A stretch of 30,325 bases of DNA from GCA-002701945 sp964442015 (GTDB lineage: Bacteria; Fidelibacterota; Marinisomatia; Marinisomatales; TCS55). Below are positions 16,226 through 24,781 of the stretch, in pieces. The stretch is taken from positions 1 through 30,325 of the forward strand of contig CAYTYA010000018.1 in NCBI GenBank assembly GCA_964442015.1. Direction: 5' to 3'. The position numbers and the translations under genes were made by a program. How positions within the stretch are numbered: the first letter of the stretch is position 1; each line of letters starts with the position of its first letter. The notes below the pieces were generated by a model that did no database searches, was not told where the DNA came from, and worked only from the letters and a program-made list of their open reading frames with translations.

Positions 16226-17155
16226 TCATTTAATTATATGATGTATTCTATTTTCATTTTTCTGATTACCTCTAGTGTGCATCTCACCTAAAAGACCTAT
16301 AGAAAAGAACTGAATGCCTATTACAATAATCATTACACCAAATACAAGAAGCGCCATATGTTTTTGAAAGGGCTCATTTAAAACATACTTAAGGTAGATG
16401 ACATATAATTCAATAATCAAACCAATAAAAAAACTTAATAAACCAAAAAACCCAAACAAATGTAAAGGCCTTTGATCAAATCTATCAATAAACAAAATAG
16501 AAACAAGATCAAAAAATCCGTGGAATAACCTAGACCCTCCATATTTAGTCTCACCAAATTTTCTCGATCTATGATTTACCTCAATTTCTCCAACTTTGAA
16601 TTTTTTGTGACCTGCTAATGCAGGTATATATCTATGACGACCACCATATATTTCAACAGCCTTTACAACTGAACGTTTATAAATTTTTAGACCACAATTA
16701 AAATCATGTATTTTTACTCCCGTCATAATACGTGTTACAAAATTAAATAATTTTGAAGGTAAACGTTTATTTAAAGGATCATTTCTAACTTTTTTCCATC
16801 CAGAAACAAGATCATATCCTTCATTTAATTTTTCAAATAGATTATTAATCTCTAATGGATCATCTTGTAAGTCAGCATCCACTGTTACAATATAGTCACC
16901 TGTAGAATGATTAAATCCTTCAGATAATGCAGCTGCCTTGCCGTAATTTCGATAAAACTGTATAAGAACAACATCAGCATATTCTTCTGCCATCGTTTTT
17001 AATAGTTCCGTTGACCCATCCGTACTACCATCATCAATAAATAGGATTTCTCTTTTTGAAAATGAACCTGTAGCATTTCGAATTTCTCCATATAATTCTT
17101 CGAGAGATTCTTTTTCATTATATACAGGTATAATTATTGATATTGAATTACTCAT
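16226..17155 (-). CDS. GT2 glycosyltransferase, GtrB/CsbB/ArnC/DPM1-like (polyprenyl-phosphate sugar synthase)
   Basis: 309 residues. The GT-A domain shows SIIIPVYNEKESLEEL (5-20), DDGSTDGS (41-48), DADLQDDP (93-100) with the metal-binding Asp residues, FNCGLKIY and RKFGETKYG (198-206). Two C-terminal membrane helices lie at about 233-255 and 266-288. This exact layout is that of enzymes that transfer a sugar from a nucleotide donor to undecaprenyl phosphate on the cytoplasmic face. The product is typically flipped and used by a membrane GT-C enzyme. The YfhO-family protein in the same cluster is a candidate user, by analogy with CsbB-YfhO in Bacillus. It starts with ATG seven bases after the lipoprotein stop. 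Confidence 0.92.
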   Translation of the reverse strand: MSNSISIIIPVYNEKESLEELYGEIRNATGSFSKREILFIDDGSTDGSTELLKTMAEEYADVVLIQFYRNYGKAAALSEGFNHSTGDYIVTVDADLQDDPLEINNLFEKLNEGYDLVSGWKKVRNDPLNKRLPSKLFNFVTRIMTGVKIHDFNCGLKIYKRSVVKAVEIYGGRHRYIPALAGHKKFKVGEIEVNHRSRKFGETKYGGSRLFHGFFDLVSILFIDRFDQRPLHLFGFFGLLSFFIGLIIELYVIYLKYVLNEPFQKHMALLVFGVMIIVIGIQFFSIGLLGEMHTRGNQKNENRIHHIIK

Positions 17156-17162
17156 ATTCTTT

Positions 17163-17801
17163 CTATGGTCTTGTTAAAGGAATTGATTCAGGAATTCCTC
17201 TTTCCAGATCTGGATAATGAGATCCAAATTCTCGATTAGTTATTAATATTTCATATTTATCCATATTGAATTCATCTATATAAGTTATCTTACGAATTAA
17301 AGAGCCAATTTGATGTTTATTAGACTCAAATGTCATTTTAACATTTTTATTCTCAAACTCAAACTTATTATTAATTTCAGTATTGAGATTCGGAACTAAA
17401 CCCCATAGCAATTTCGTCAAATTCTCTGGAGATAAGTATTCCATAAATGGAAATAAAACAACTAATGTAGTTTTATCATATTTCTGATTCTGAATCATAT
17501 CCCACGCGTTTATTGATATACCATTAATCTCTAATAATAAAATCTTGCGTCCCAAAATATCTCTAAATAGTAAAAATGAGTCGTATCCATTTGATGTAAA
17601 TGAAAAATTAAATTTTCCAGATTGTTTACCATAAATTTCAGTAGATCCTTTACCACGTAATCGACTATAAACAGAAACTAATTTTTTCATAGTTAATGTT
17701 GGTTTTTTTGGTAAAAACAATGAATCAGGGAAATTATCTTTTACTCTAGTACACCCAAAAATAACAAAAAATAATAAAATCCAGATTTTAATTTGCAACA
17801 A
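17163..17801 (-). CDS. Lipoprotein, DUF4292/LolB-like
   Basis: 212 residues. The N-terminus MLQIKIWILLFFVIFGC is a lipoprotein signal with a plausible lipobox (VIFGC, Cys17). The mature part has alternating strands such as GKGSTEIYGKQSGKFNFSF, FLLFRDILGRKILLLEI and NKFEFENKNVKMTFES. These resemble the LolA/LolB-type half-barrel proteins annotated DUF4292 in Bacteroidota. Such proteins probably bind lipid or lipoproteins in the periplasm or outer membrane. No ATG is available near the signal peptide; the start must be TTG at 17801 or 17798, inside the last codons of the TPR gene (14-base overlap). A TPR gene upstream of a DUF4292 gene is a familiar pairing in related bacteria. The family call is by pattern only. 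Confidence 0.7.
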   Translation of the reverse strand: MLQIKIWILLFFVIFGCTRVKDNFPDSLFLPKKPTLTMKKLVSVYSRLRGKGSTEIYGKQSGKFNFSFTSNGYDSFLLFRDILGRKILLLEINGISINAWDMIQNQKYDKTTLVVLFPFMEYLSPENLTKLLWGLVPNLNTEINNKFEFENKNVKMTFESNKHQIGSLIRKITYIDEFNMDKYEILITNREFGSHYPDLERGIPESIPLTRP

Positions 17802-19413
17802 TTCCTGCTTTCTGTTGCAGAATTTGATTATCTTTATCTATATCTAGTGCTTTAAGATAATATATAATAGCTTCTTCAATCTGATTGTTTGCTATCAAAA
17901 TATCTCCTAAATGTTCTAATACTACTGCATTATCATTCTCTAATTCAACAGATCTGCGAATAAAACTTAAAGCTTTTTCAATATTATTCATTTTATAATA
18001 TATCCATCCAATGGTATCCAGATATGCTGCATTTTTAGGTTCTAATTCAATTGCTTTTGCAGCCATAGCAAGAGCTTTATTTAAATGCATATTTCTTTCA
18101 ACTAAACTATAAGAATAATTATTAAGCGCTTGAACATCATTACTATCTGTTGCAATCAGCCCTTCATATAGTGAATCAGATTCATTCCAATAATTTAAGG
18201 CGTCACTTGAAATTGCAAGAGTATGTCTTGCACCTCTTGATTCTGGGTAAATTTTCAAAGACTGTCTTAATACTATTGTTGCCTTATCATATTCTTTTAG
18301 CTGCTGATAGCTACTCCCTAAAAGATATTGTATTGAAAACTCATTATTAAATTCTTCATCTACAGGTTCTAATATTTTAATCGCTCCAAGGGGATTCTCA
18401 TTATTCAACTCTGCTAATGCGGCATCCAAATAGCCTCTAGGGTCTGATGGATGATGAACAATAATTCGATCTGCAACTATTCTAGCAGAATCTAAAATAC
18501 TTTGTTCGATATATATATTAGATAGAAAATGCATTATCGTTGCATCATAATGATTCATATTAATTAGCTTTTTAAATAATGGTTTAGCTCTAACTAAATT
18601 TTCCATTTTATAATATAATATACCAAGCTGAGATAATCTTTCAGTAGTTTCTCCTTCAATAGTAATTAATGATTCCAGCGCAGTAATACCACTCTCATAA
18701 TCTCCAGTCATAACAATTAAATCAACATATGTTGATAAGTAATACGCATTATTTTTATCAAAATATATTAGTTGCTTATATAAATTTCGCGCCTTATCTA
18801 ATTGTCGTGATCGTAATGATAAATTTGCTGCTTCTTCCAATATATCAATTCGACTTTTATCTTTCTCATAGGCTTTAATAAATAAAGATATGGATTCATT
18901 AATATTATTTTGTGATAAAACTAATTTAGCTAGTGCAATATAATATTTAGGATCTCCTTCATCAGAACTTTGTGCAAGCACCCTATATTGTTCAATTGCT
19001 TTATCATGTTTATTTTGAAAAATATATTGATTTGCTAACATTTCTCTAGCTTCATAATCATCTGGATCAAGATTGAGAGCATTAAATAATAATTCTTCAG
19101 ACTTCTTTGCCTTGCCTAACTTCCAATAACATTCTGCCATAGACACAATGATTGTCGCAGCTTCAGGATCCAATTCTAATGCATCTTGGAACTCAAGAAT
19201 TGCCATTGAATAATTGCCTTGAGACATAAATAATTGACCATCCATAAAATGACCAATAGCTTTAATATTTTCATTAGGTTTATTTTTTATTTCTTCATTT
19301 GATTCAAAACGTACTTCTTCTATTTCAATTGGATCTTCTACAAAAATCGGGGGTTTCTGTACACAATTATTAAATATTAATAAAAAAATAATTAAATTTA
19401 ATTTTTTAAACAT
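17788..19413 (-). CDS. Large TPR-repeat lipoprotein
   Basis: 541 residues from the ATG at 19413; the frame is open to a TTG at 19434. The signal MFKKLNLIIFLLIFNNC could be a lipobox ending at Cys17, although Asn at -1 is unusual. After a short acidic linker the rest is about 13 tandem tetratricopeptide repeats: AIGHFMDGQLFMSQGNYSMA, AILEFQDALELDPEAATII, SEELLFNALNLDPDDYEA and so on. The last (EEAIIYYLKALDIDKDN) is near the C-terminus. TPR arrays are protein-docking scaffolds; this one would face the periplasm or sit on the outer membrane. It overlaps the following LolB/DUF4292-like lipoprotein by 14 bases, so the two probably work together, perhaps in envelope biogenesis. Confidence 0.88.
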   Translation of the reverse strand: MFKKLNLIIFLLIFNNCVQKPPIFVEDPIEIEEVRFESNEEIKNKPNENIKAIGHFMDGQLFMSQGNYSMAILEFQDALELDPEAATIIVSMAECYWKLGKAKKSEELLFNALNLDPDDYEAREMLANQYIFQNKHDKAIEQYRVLAQSSDEGDPKYYIALAKLVLSQNNINESISLFIKAYEKDKSRIDILEEAANLSLRSRQLDKARNLYKQLIYFDKNNAYYLSTYVDLIVMTGDYESGITALESLITIEGETTERLSQLGILYYKMENLVRAKPLFKKLINMNHYDATIMHFLSNIYIEQSILDSARIVADRIIVHHPSDPRGYLDAALAELNNENPLGAIKILEPVDEEFNNEFSIQYLLGSSYQQLKEYDKATIVLRQSLKIYPESRGARHTLAISSDALNYWNESDSLYEGLIATDSNDVQALNNYSYSLVERNMHLNKALAMAAKAIELEPKNAAYLDTIGWIYYKMNNIEKALSFIRRSVELENDNAVVLEHLGDILIANNQIEEAIIYYLKALDIDKDNQILQQKAGIVAN

Positions 19414-19463
19414 ATTTATTAAAGTATTGGACAATAATTCATTTAATATATAAAGAAAAAATA

Positions 19464-21149
19464 CTAATAATCTCCATGTGCAATTACTGCATTACCACCA
19501 TTTTTCTTAACCTCATACATAGCTAAATCTGCATGAGCAATAAGTTTCTTCATTTCTATAGAATGATTTGGATATTCAGACATTCCGGCACTTATTGTCA
19601 TATTTTCTTCTATGCCATCCTTATTAAAGTGAAATTCTGAAACTTTTTCTATTATTCTTTCTGCTACTGGGCGCGCATTCTCAATATCAGTATTTACTAA
19701 AACAATAGCAAATTCCTCTCCACCATAGCGTGCACAAATGTCAATATTACGCACACTATCTTTAAGTATGGCAGAAACCTCACTTAATACATAATCTCCA
19801 TATAAATGCCCATACGTATCATTAATGCGTTTAAATTTATCTAAATCCAGAATTAATAAAACTAAACTTTGTTTGAAACGTTTTGCGCGACTCAATTCTT
19901 CAGTCAATCTCTCCTTATATGCTTTATGATTTAATAAATCTGTTAAACCATCGTGTATTGCACTTTTGTACATTCTTTGATATTCATTCTTCCAAGTAAG
20001 GATTGATCCTATAGTATCAGTTAATAATTCTAGAAATTGAACATCTTTTTCTGAAAAAACAGACTCTTCTAATCTTTCAATTGAAATAACTCCTAAAATA
20101 TTCTTATCATATTTGATAGGTATAGATAATATGGAATTAAAATTATACTGTTGAATATCTCCTTGAATAAATCTTCCCTTTACTGGATATTTTTCTATCC
20201 AATTAGAAGAATTAATTGTTTCACCTAATTTATAAGGTAGACCATGTAGAGTATTATCTATCTCAATAATATCTCCCAGTTTAGAATCCTCATTAAACCC
20301 ATCTATCATTTTAACTGTTGCAGCCGAAGAATTAGATTTTGGAAAAGTTATTGTTAATTTGTCATATCGCAAATATGCTCTACATAATTCTTTTACTTCA
20401 TCTAAAAGTTCATTTTCTTTTGAAGAAATATTTAGTTGATTAAACAGTCTTGAAATTCTTATTCTAAAATCTTTATCCCCTAATAATTTTTCTATACGTT
20501 GCAGTTTGCTTATGCCCGCAGATAAATATTTTCCTAAATATGATAATATATTTTTATCTCTATCATTAATCGACTTAAAATGATCCGCCATCAATAATAG
20601 ACATCCTCCTAGATGATCATTGTATTTTAGGCGAATACCCATCATACATTCACTCCCTCTCCATGATTTATCTCCGAATAGATTAGTCCATGCATTCTTT
20701 TCTTCATTTTGTTGTATCAATGAAGGCGTGTCTAGATTTATAATTTTGACAATTAATGGATTATCTTGAACGATCCGATCAGGAAAATCATTTGATGTGG
20801 ATTTCTGTAATACCATAGTATTTAAATTCGTACTTAACATATATGTAGCACATTTATAATCTGGATTAAGGGAAATAATCATATTAAAAATTAACTCCAA
20901 CAAAGAATCATAATTTTCCTCTAACTCTTTGTTAATATTATTTGTATTAGGAATATTTCCAACTACATTGATCGATCTATCTTTCTTTGTACTAGGATCT
21001 ATATTGAATTGATATAGCAGAACTAATACACTTATAAATACAAAAAATTTTACAACTGTAAATATACTGCCAGTAGGAGCTGGGAAAATAAATAATATAA
21101 ATGACAATAATAAAATTATAGTTATTGCCAATTGTCTTAGATTAATCAC
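19464..21149 (-). CDS. Membrane diguanylate cyclase with tandem GAF domains
   Basis: 561 residues. Two membrane helices (about 7-24 and 28-47) precede two GAF-type sensor domains (about 80-215 and 235-385; the second contains ILSIPIKYDKNILGVISIER). The C-terminal GGDEF domain (395-560) is complete: DGLTDLLNHKAYKERL, LDLDKFKRINDTYGHLYGD, and active-site GGEEF at 476-480. RNID (467-470) lies five residues before it and matches the RxxD inhibitory site, so product feedback by c-di-GMP is expected. No EAL domain is present. The start is GTG at 21149. It is separated from the anti-sigma gene by 79 bases containing a weak hairpin and may be a separate unit. Confidence 0.93.
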   Translation of the reverse strand: MINLRQLAITIILLLSFILFIFPAPTGSIFTVVKFFVFISVLVLLYQFNIDPSTKKDRSINVVGNIPNTNNINKELEENYDSLLELIFNMIISLNPDYKCATYMLSTNLNTMVLQKSTSNDFPDRIVQDNPLIVKIINLDTPSLIQQNEEKNAWTNLFGDKSWRGSECMMGIRLKYNDHLGGCLLLMADHFKSINDRDKNILSYLGKYLSAGISKLQRIEKLLGDKDFRIRISRLFNQLNISSKENELLDEVKELCRAYLRYDKLTITFPKSNSSAATVKMIDGFNEDSKLGDIIEIDNTLHGLPYKLGETINSSNWIEKYPVKGRFIQGDIQQYNFNSILSIPIKYDKNILGVISIERLEESVFSEKDVQFLELLTDTIGSILTWKNEYQRMYKSAIHDGLTDLLNHKAYKERLTEELSRAKRFKQSLVLLILDLDKFKRINDTYGHLYGDYVLSEVSAILKDSVRNIDICARYGGEEFAIVLVNTDIENARPVAERIIEKVSEFHFNKDGIEENMTISAGMSEYPNHSIEMKKLIAHADLAMYEVKKNGGNAVIAHGDY

Positions 21150-21169
21150 AATAGTTAGATCCTATAAGT

Positions 21170-21196
21170 AAAATTTACGGAAACAAGCCGTATTTT
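21170..21196 (-). terminator. Weak hairpin between the anti-sigma and GGDEF genes
   Basis: On the minus strand TACGG (21192-21188) pairs with CCGTA (21180-21176) over a 7-base loop. An outer AAAA/TTTT pairing is offset by a two-base bulge, and a short T-rich run follows. It lies 33 bases after the anti-sigma stop. Termination strength looks low. Confidence 0.35.
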
Positions 21197-21228
21197 CTAA
21201 GTGTGATTGTTGGTTTATTTTTTAAATA

Positions 21229-21780
21229 TTATTTATTGCCTACTAGCTTGATATTTTTATCAAACTTGCCATCGATTAATCTATTTTGACTATCAATATT
21301 AGTTGTATCATCATCTTCAGCAAGCATTAGATCCTTATCAGGATTAACCATATTTGATGGTTTTGGTATTTCTGCTTCTTGTTCAGCAATATTACTTGGA
21401 AGTATAATTGAGTTCAAATTGTCTGTTGGCATTAATTGCAATACAACAATAACAAGTGCAACAATTAAACAACTCATTGCTGTTGCATAAACAGGTGTAA
21501 AGCCAAAATATGTTTTTGATCTAACAGGTGCGGCATAATTATTGTTCGAAGGTCTATTTTTCTCGAACTCTACATTTTTCATTAAATTTTCCATAAAATT
21601 ATCTGAAGTTTTTATTTCTGATAAATTTTTCATGGAATTCATTAATGATCTGATAGATTCCATTTGGACTTTTGCTTCTGGGTTATCTTCCATAAATGCT
21701 TCAACTTCTTTACGTTTGGCAACTGGAAGTTTATTTTCTATATAATCGGATATTAAATCCTCAAACTTATAACGTTCCAT
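21229..21780 (-). CDS. Anti-sigma factor-like membrane protein without zinc motif
   Basis: 183 residues, encoded 15 bases after the ECF sigma gene with an AGGAG about 12 bases before its ATG. The N-terminal ~55 residues (FEDLISDYIENKLPVAKRKEVEAFM) resemble the anti-sigma domain of RsrA/ChrR-type proteins. The HxxxCxxC zinc ligands are absent: there is no His/Cys/Cys set, and a DNPEAKVQM stretch takes that place. One membrane helix follows at about 95-117. The C-terminal part is acidic and probably periplasmic (EQEAEIPKPSNMVNPDKDLM). The role would be to hold the sigma factor at the membrane until an envelope signal frees it. Assignment rests on position and layout more than on sequence. Confidence 0.75.
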   Translation of the reverse strand: MERYKFEDLISDYIENKLPVAKRKEVEAFMEDNPEAKVQMESIRSLMNSMKNLSEIKTSDNFMENLMKNVEFEKNRPSNNNYAAPVRSKTYFGFTPVYATAMSCLIVALVIVVLQLMPTDNLNSIILPSNIAEQEAEIPKPSNMVNPDKDLMLAEDDDTTNIDSQNRLIDGKFDKNIKLVGNK

Positions 21781-21795
21781 CTATATAACTTTCTC

Positions 21796-22365
21796 CTATC
21801 TTAATTCTTTTAACATTTCTTGTAATTGTAAACGCGCACGATTTATTCGTGATTTTACCGTTCCTAACGGAACCTCTACTATACTACTAACTTCCTCATA
21901 AGAAAGTTCCTGAATATCTCGTAAAATTATTACTTCACGAAAATGATCTGGTAAGGATTGTATTGCTTTTTGAATTTGTTCTCCAACAAATTGTCCATGT
22001 ACTGTCTTAGCGGTGTCTTCATCAGAAGGTATATCATACTGCCAATCATCCTTCCCCATCTCACTAAGATTTGTGACTTTTCTCCGTTTTTTCTTACGCA
22101 ATTCTGTCTTTGCCAAATTCCCTGCAATTGTATAAATCCATGTAGAAAATTTTGCAATATTTCTATAATAATCTTTATGAGTATACAATTTTACTAAAGT
22201 ATCCTGTACAATATCTTCAGCTACAACACTATCATTAACAAAACGATATACAAATGACATTAATCTATCACGATATCTATTTGCTAATTCTATATATGCC
22301 TGTTCATCTCCATTTTGGAACCTACTTATAAGCTCTTCATCAGTATATATAAACTTTTTATCCAT
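21796..22365 (-). CDS. ECF-type RNA polymerase sigma factor (sigma-70 family, region 2 and 4)
   Basis: 189 residues from the ATG at 22365. The frame extends 15 codons further upstream into holA, but MDKKFIYTDEELISRFQNGD is the family-like start. Region 2 is seen in AYIELANRYRDRLMSFVYRF, VAEDIVQDTLVKLY and FSTWIYTIAGNLAKTELRKKKRR. Region 4 is SLPDHFREVIILRDIQELSY followed by EEVSSIVEVPLGTVKSRINRARLQLQEML, with the helix-turn-helix. There is no region 3, as in extracytoplasmic-function sigma factors. The start overlaps the holA stop by 8 bases (ATGGATAA). The next gene encodes a membrane anti-sigma-like protein, so it probably responds to envelope stress. Target promoters are not visible here. 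Confidence 0.93.
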   Translation of the reverse strand: MDKKFIYTDEELISRFQNGDEQAYIELANRYRDRLMSFVYRFVNDSVVAEDIVQDTLVKLYTHKDYYRNIAKFSTWIYTIAGNLAKTELRKKKRRKVTNLSEMGKDDWQYDIPSDEDTAKTVHGQFVGEQIQKAIQSLPDHFREVIILRDIQELSYEEVSSIVEVPLGTVKSRINRARLQLQEMLKELR

Positions 22366-23344
22366 TTGCTTGTAAGACTGAGAATAAGAAATGTGTGAAT
22401 AGTGCTTCATCTGATAGACTAGTAGTTTTCAAACGCAGATCTATTTTACCTAAAATAGCTAATGCGCACTCTATTTCCTCCTTGTTAAACCTATTTGCAA
22501 TCTGTGGTAATTCTTTAATCACAGATGGTGGTAGAGGTATATAACTATTTTTAATTGCAAAAGTTCCAGAATTATTTTTTATATAAAATAATTCCTGAAA
22601 AAATGCTGTTAAGGGATACATTAGACTTATCATAGAATTTCCTTGATTAAGTAATGATAATCCCAATACTAAAGACTTATCTAAATCTCTCTTACCTAAA
22701 ATTTGAAAAAACTGCCAGCGTTTATATTGCATCTTCCAACCTGAAAATTGATCTATGCACTCTTGCGTTATTTCTTCCCCATCATTAATATTTAAAGATA
22801 TTTTCTCTATCTCATTCTCAATATGAAATAAAGAATCACCTGCAACTTCCACAATTGTATCTACAACATTATTTTTAAAGTTTAGATTTTTTTCCGATAG
22901 CATAAATTTGGTCCATTTTTTCATCTCGCTAGGAAAAGGTGTTTGTACTGAAACTGTATTATTGATTTTCTTTAATTCTTTAGTTATTGATTTTCGATCA
23001 CTAAAATCATCTTCAATAATTATTAAATAGTTATTTAATATTGGATTTTTGCAATATGATATAAAATCTGACCTAGCTTTATTTCTCAAAGTCCCTGGAT
23101 TTCTAAGGACTATAATTCTTTTTGTTGAAAATAAATCACTTTGAGTTATTCTATCTATAATTTCTTCACTTTTCATATCATCAGGAGATAAAAATGTTTT
23201 ATTCTCTTCTATTTCATTAAAAATTATTTTACTTATCTCTCTAATAATCAGATTTTGTAGAAAATAATCAGCACCTAAAAGAAAATAAACTGAATCAATA
23301 TTTCCTTTTTTTACTGATCGCAAAACTTCTCCAGGTGAGCGCAT
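22358..23344 (-). CDS. holA: DNA polymerase III delta subunit
   Basis: 328 residues. The delta subunit is the clamp-loader part that opens the sliding clamp. The N-terminus (SVKKGNIDSVYFLLGADYFLQNLIIREI) carries the 'Y-x-L-x-G-x-[ED]-x-x-L' signature of HolA. It is followed by LFSTKRIIVLRNPG and NNYLIIIEDDFSDRKS, typical of domain I, then VVDTIVEVAGDSLFHIENEIEKISL. The C-terminal collar is present (SLLNQGNSMISLMYPLTAFFQELFYIK, LRLKTTSLSDEALFTHFLFSV). The start ATG overlaps the symporter stop by one base (TAATG), and the stop overlaps the sigma gene. A housekeeping replication gene is thus translationally linked to a stress regulator. Confidence 0.9.
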   Translation of the reverse strand: MRSPGEVLRSVKKGNIDSVYFLLGADYFLQNLIIREISKIIFNEIEENKTFLSPDDMKSEEIIDRITQSDLFSTKRIIVLRNPGTLRNKARSDFISYCKNPILNNYLIIIEDDFSDRKSITKELKKINNTVSVQTPFPSEMKKWTKFMLSEKNLNFKNNVVDTIVEVAGDSLFHIENEIEKISLNINDGEEITQECIDQFSGWKMQYKRWQFFQILGKRDLDKSLVLGLSLLNQGNSMISLMYPLTAFFQELFYIKNNSGTFAIKNSYIPLPPSVIKELPQIANRFNKEEIECALAILGKIDLRLKTTSLSDEALFTHFLFSVLQANG

Positions 23345-24780
23345 TATGATCTTCCTTTATCTAAATAACTAACTAATGTTACCATAATAAAAGCAAAAGC
23401 AAAGCTTGCAAATCTTTCTGAAACTATGAATTTTAATTCTGTATTTGCCCAAATAATAGTTGAAAAAAAACCAACAAGTAATCCTGCAATCACACCTTTA
23501 CGAGTAGTTTTAGTCCACCATAGACTAAGAACAAGTACTGGTCCAAATGAAGAACCCAATCCACTCCAAGCATAACTTACAACACCAAAAATATTTTTAC
23601 CTGAAAGTTCAGAGAAAATAGCTATGCAAAAAGCAATAATTCCTAAAATTATTATTGTAATACGATTAATCAATAAAAGAGCCTTATTAGAAAGACTTAG
23701 TCCTAAAAACTGATGGACAAAATCTTCAGTAATTGCTGATGTAGAAACAAGAAGCTGTGAATCAGCTGTAGACATCATAGCTGCTACTGCTCCTGAAATT
23801 AATAACCCTGCAAGAATGGGAGGTAAAAGTTCCTTTGCTAATAATGGCATAGCCTGTTCAACATCATTAATTATAAAAAAATCAGGACCAAAATAATTAA
23901 GAGCAACTAGACCAATAAGAAATGCTCCCAAAATTCCGGGTAAAGCCCATGATATTGCTATTAATTTTGCTTTTTTAATATCCTTCGGGTTCTTTATCGC
24001 CATATATCGTATAACTAAGTGAGGTTGTCCCAAATATCCTAAACCCCAACTTAATCCGCCTAAAACTACGCTTAAAGCAGCAATACCACTTTTTCCTATG
24101 GTATAAGAGGAATTATTTTCGCCAAATTGATTTAATGCTTCATATATCGTTCGCTCTTGATTTTGTAACTCAATAATCCCAACTATAGGTAAAATTACTA
24201 ATGTCCCGATCATTAGTATCCCTTGTAAAAGATCTGTCCAAGCTATGGCAAAAAACCCACCCAATAATGTATAGGAGATGATCACTATAGCTCCAATAAT
24301 AATACCGTTTATTGAAGAAAGACCAAAAAGAGTATTAATTACTTTACCAGAAGCATGAAATTGAGCTGAGACATAGAATAAAAAGAAAAATGCAATAATA
24401 ACTGATGAAAATAATCTAATAATATTTGAATTATCATTATATTTTTTATGGAGATATCCTGGAATAGTTAAAACGGCATATTTTTCTGTTTCTATACGTA
24501 ATTTTTCTGCAATCAAATACCATGATGCGATTATTCCTAAAGTAATACCTATAACAGTCCATATTTCTCCAAGTCCAACAGATATTGCTGCTCCTGGCAA
24601 TGCAAGTAGTAGCCATGCAGACTCACCTGAAGCTCTCTCAGAAAAAGCGGTAACCCATGGCCCAAGTCTTCTACCAGCTAATAAATAATCCTCTTGAGAC
24701 TTATTATATTTGATAGACATCAAACCCACGATTATAAGAAATAGTAAATAAAGAATGAAAATTATAGCTACAGTACTCAT
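23344..24780 (-). CDS. Sodium/solute symporter, PutP-like (SSS family)
   Basis: 478 residues with about 13 membrane helices. Family blocks include NKSQEDYLLAGRRLGPW, SERASGESAWLLLALPGAA, the GEIWTVIG loop and YTLLGGFFAIAWTDLLQG, together with AAMMSTADSQLLVSTSAITED (Na+-site region, helix 8). GLGYLGQPHLVIRYMAIK matches the PutP (sodium/proline) subfamily specifically. Proline is therefore the likeliest substrate, though other osmolytes or amino acids are possible. It starts with ATG one base after the uppP stop and overlaps holA by one base. Proline uptake would give osmoprotection or a nitrogen source in saline water. Confidence 0.9.
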   Translation of the reverse strand: MSTVAIIFILYLLFLIIVGLMSIKYNKSQEDYLLAGRRLGPWVTAFSERASGESAWLLLALPGAAISVGLGEIWTVIGITLGIIASWYLIAEKLRIETEKYAVLTIPGYLHKKYNDNSNIIRLFSSVIIAFFFLFYVSAQFHASGKVINTLFGLSSINGIIIGAIVIISYTLLGGFFAIAWTDLLQGILMIGTLVILPIVGIIELQNQERTIYEALNQFGENNSSYTIGKSGIAALSVVLGGLSWGLGYLGQPHLVIRYMAIKNPKDIKKAKLIAISWALPGILGAFLIGLVALNYFGPDFFIINDVEQAMPLLAKELLPPILAGLLISGAVAAMMSTADSQLLVSTSAITEDFVHQFLGLSLSNKALLLINRITIIILGIIAFCIAIFSELSGKNIFGVVSYAWSGLGSSFGPVLVLSLWWTKTTRKGVIAGLLVGFFSTIIWANTELKFIVSERFASFAFAFIMVTLVSYLDKGRS

Positions 24781-24781
24781 A

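Noticed and set aside
21930..22157. 75-codon minus-strand frame inside the sigma gene
   Set aside because: It overlaps conserved sigma regions 2 and 4 in another frame and has no recognisable protein features.
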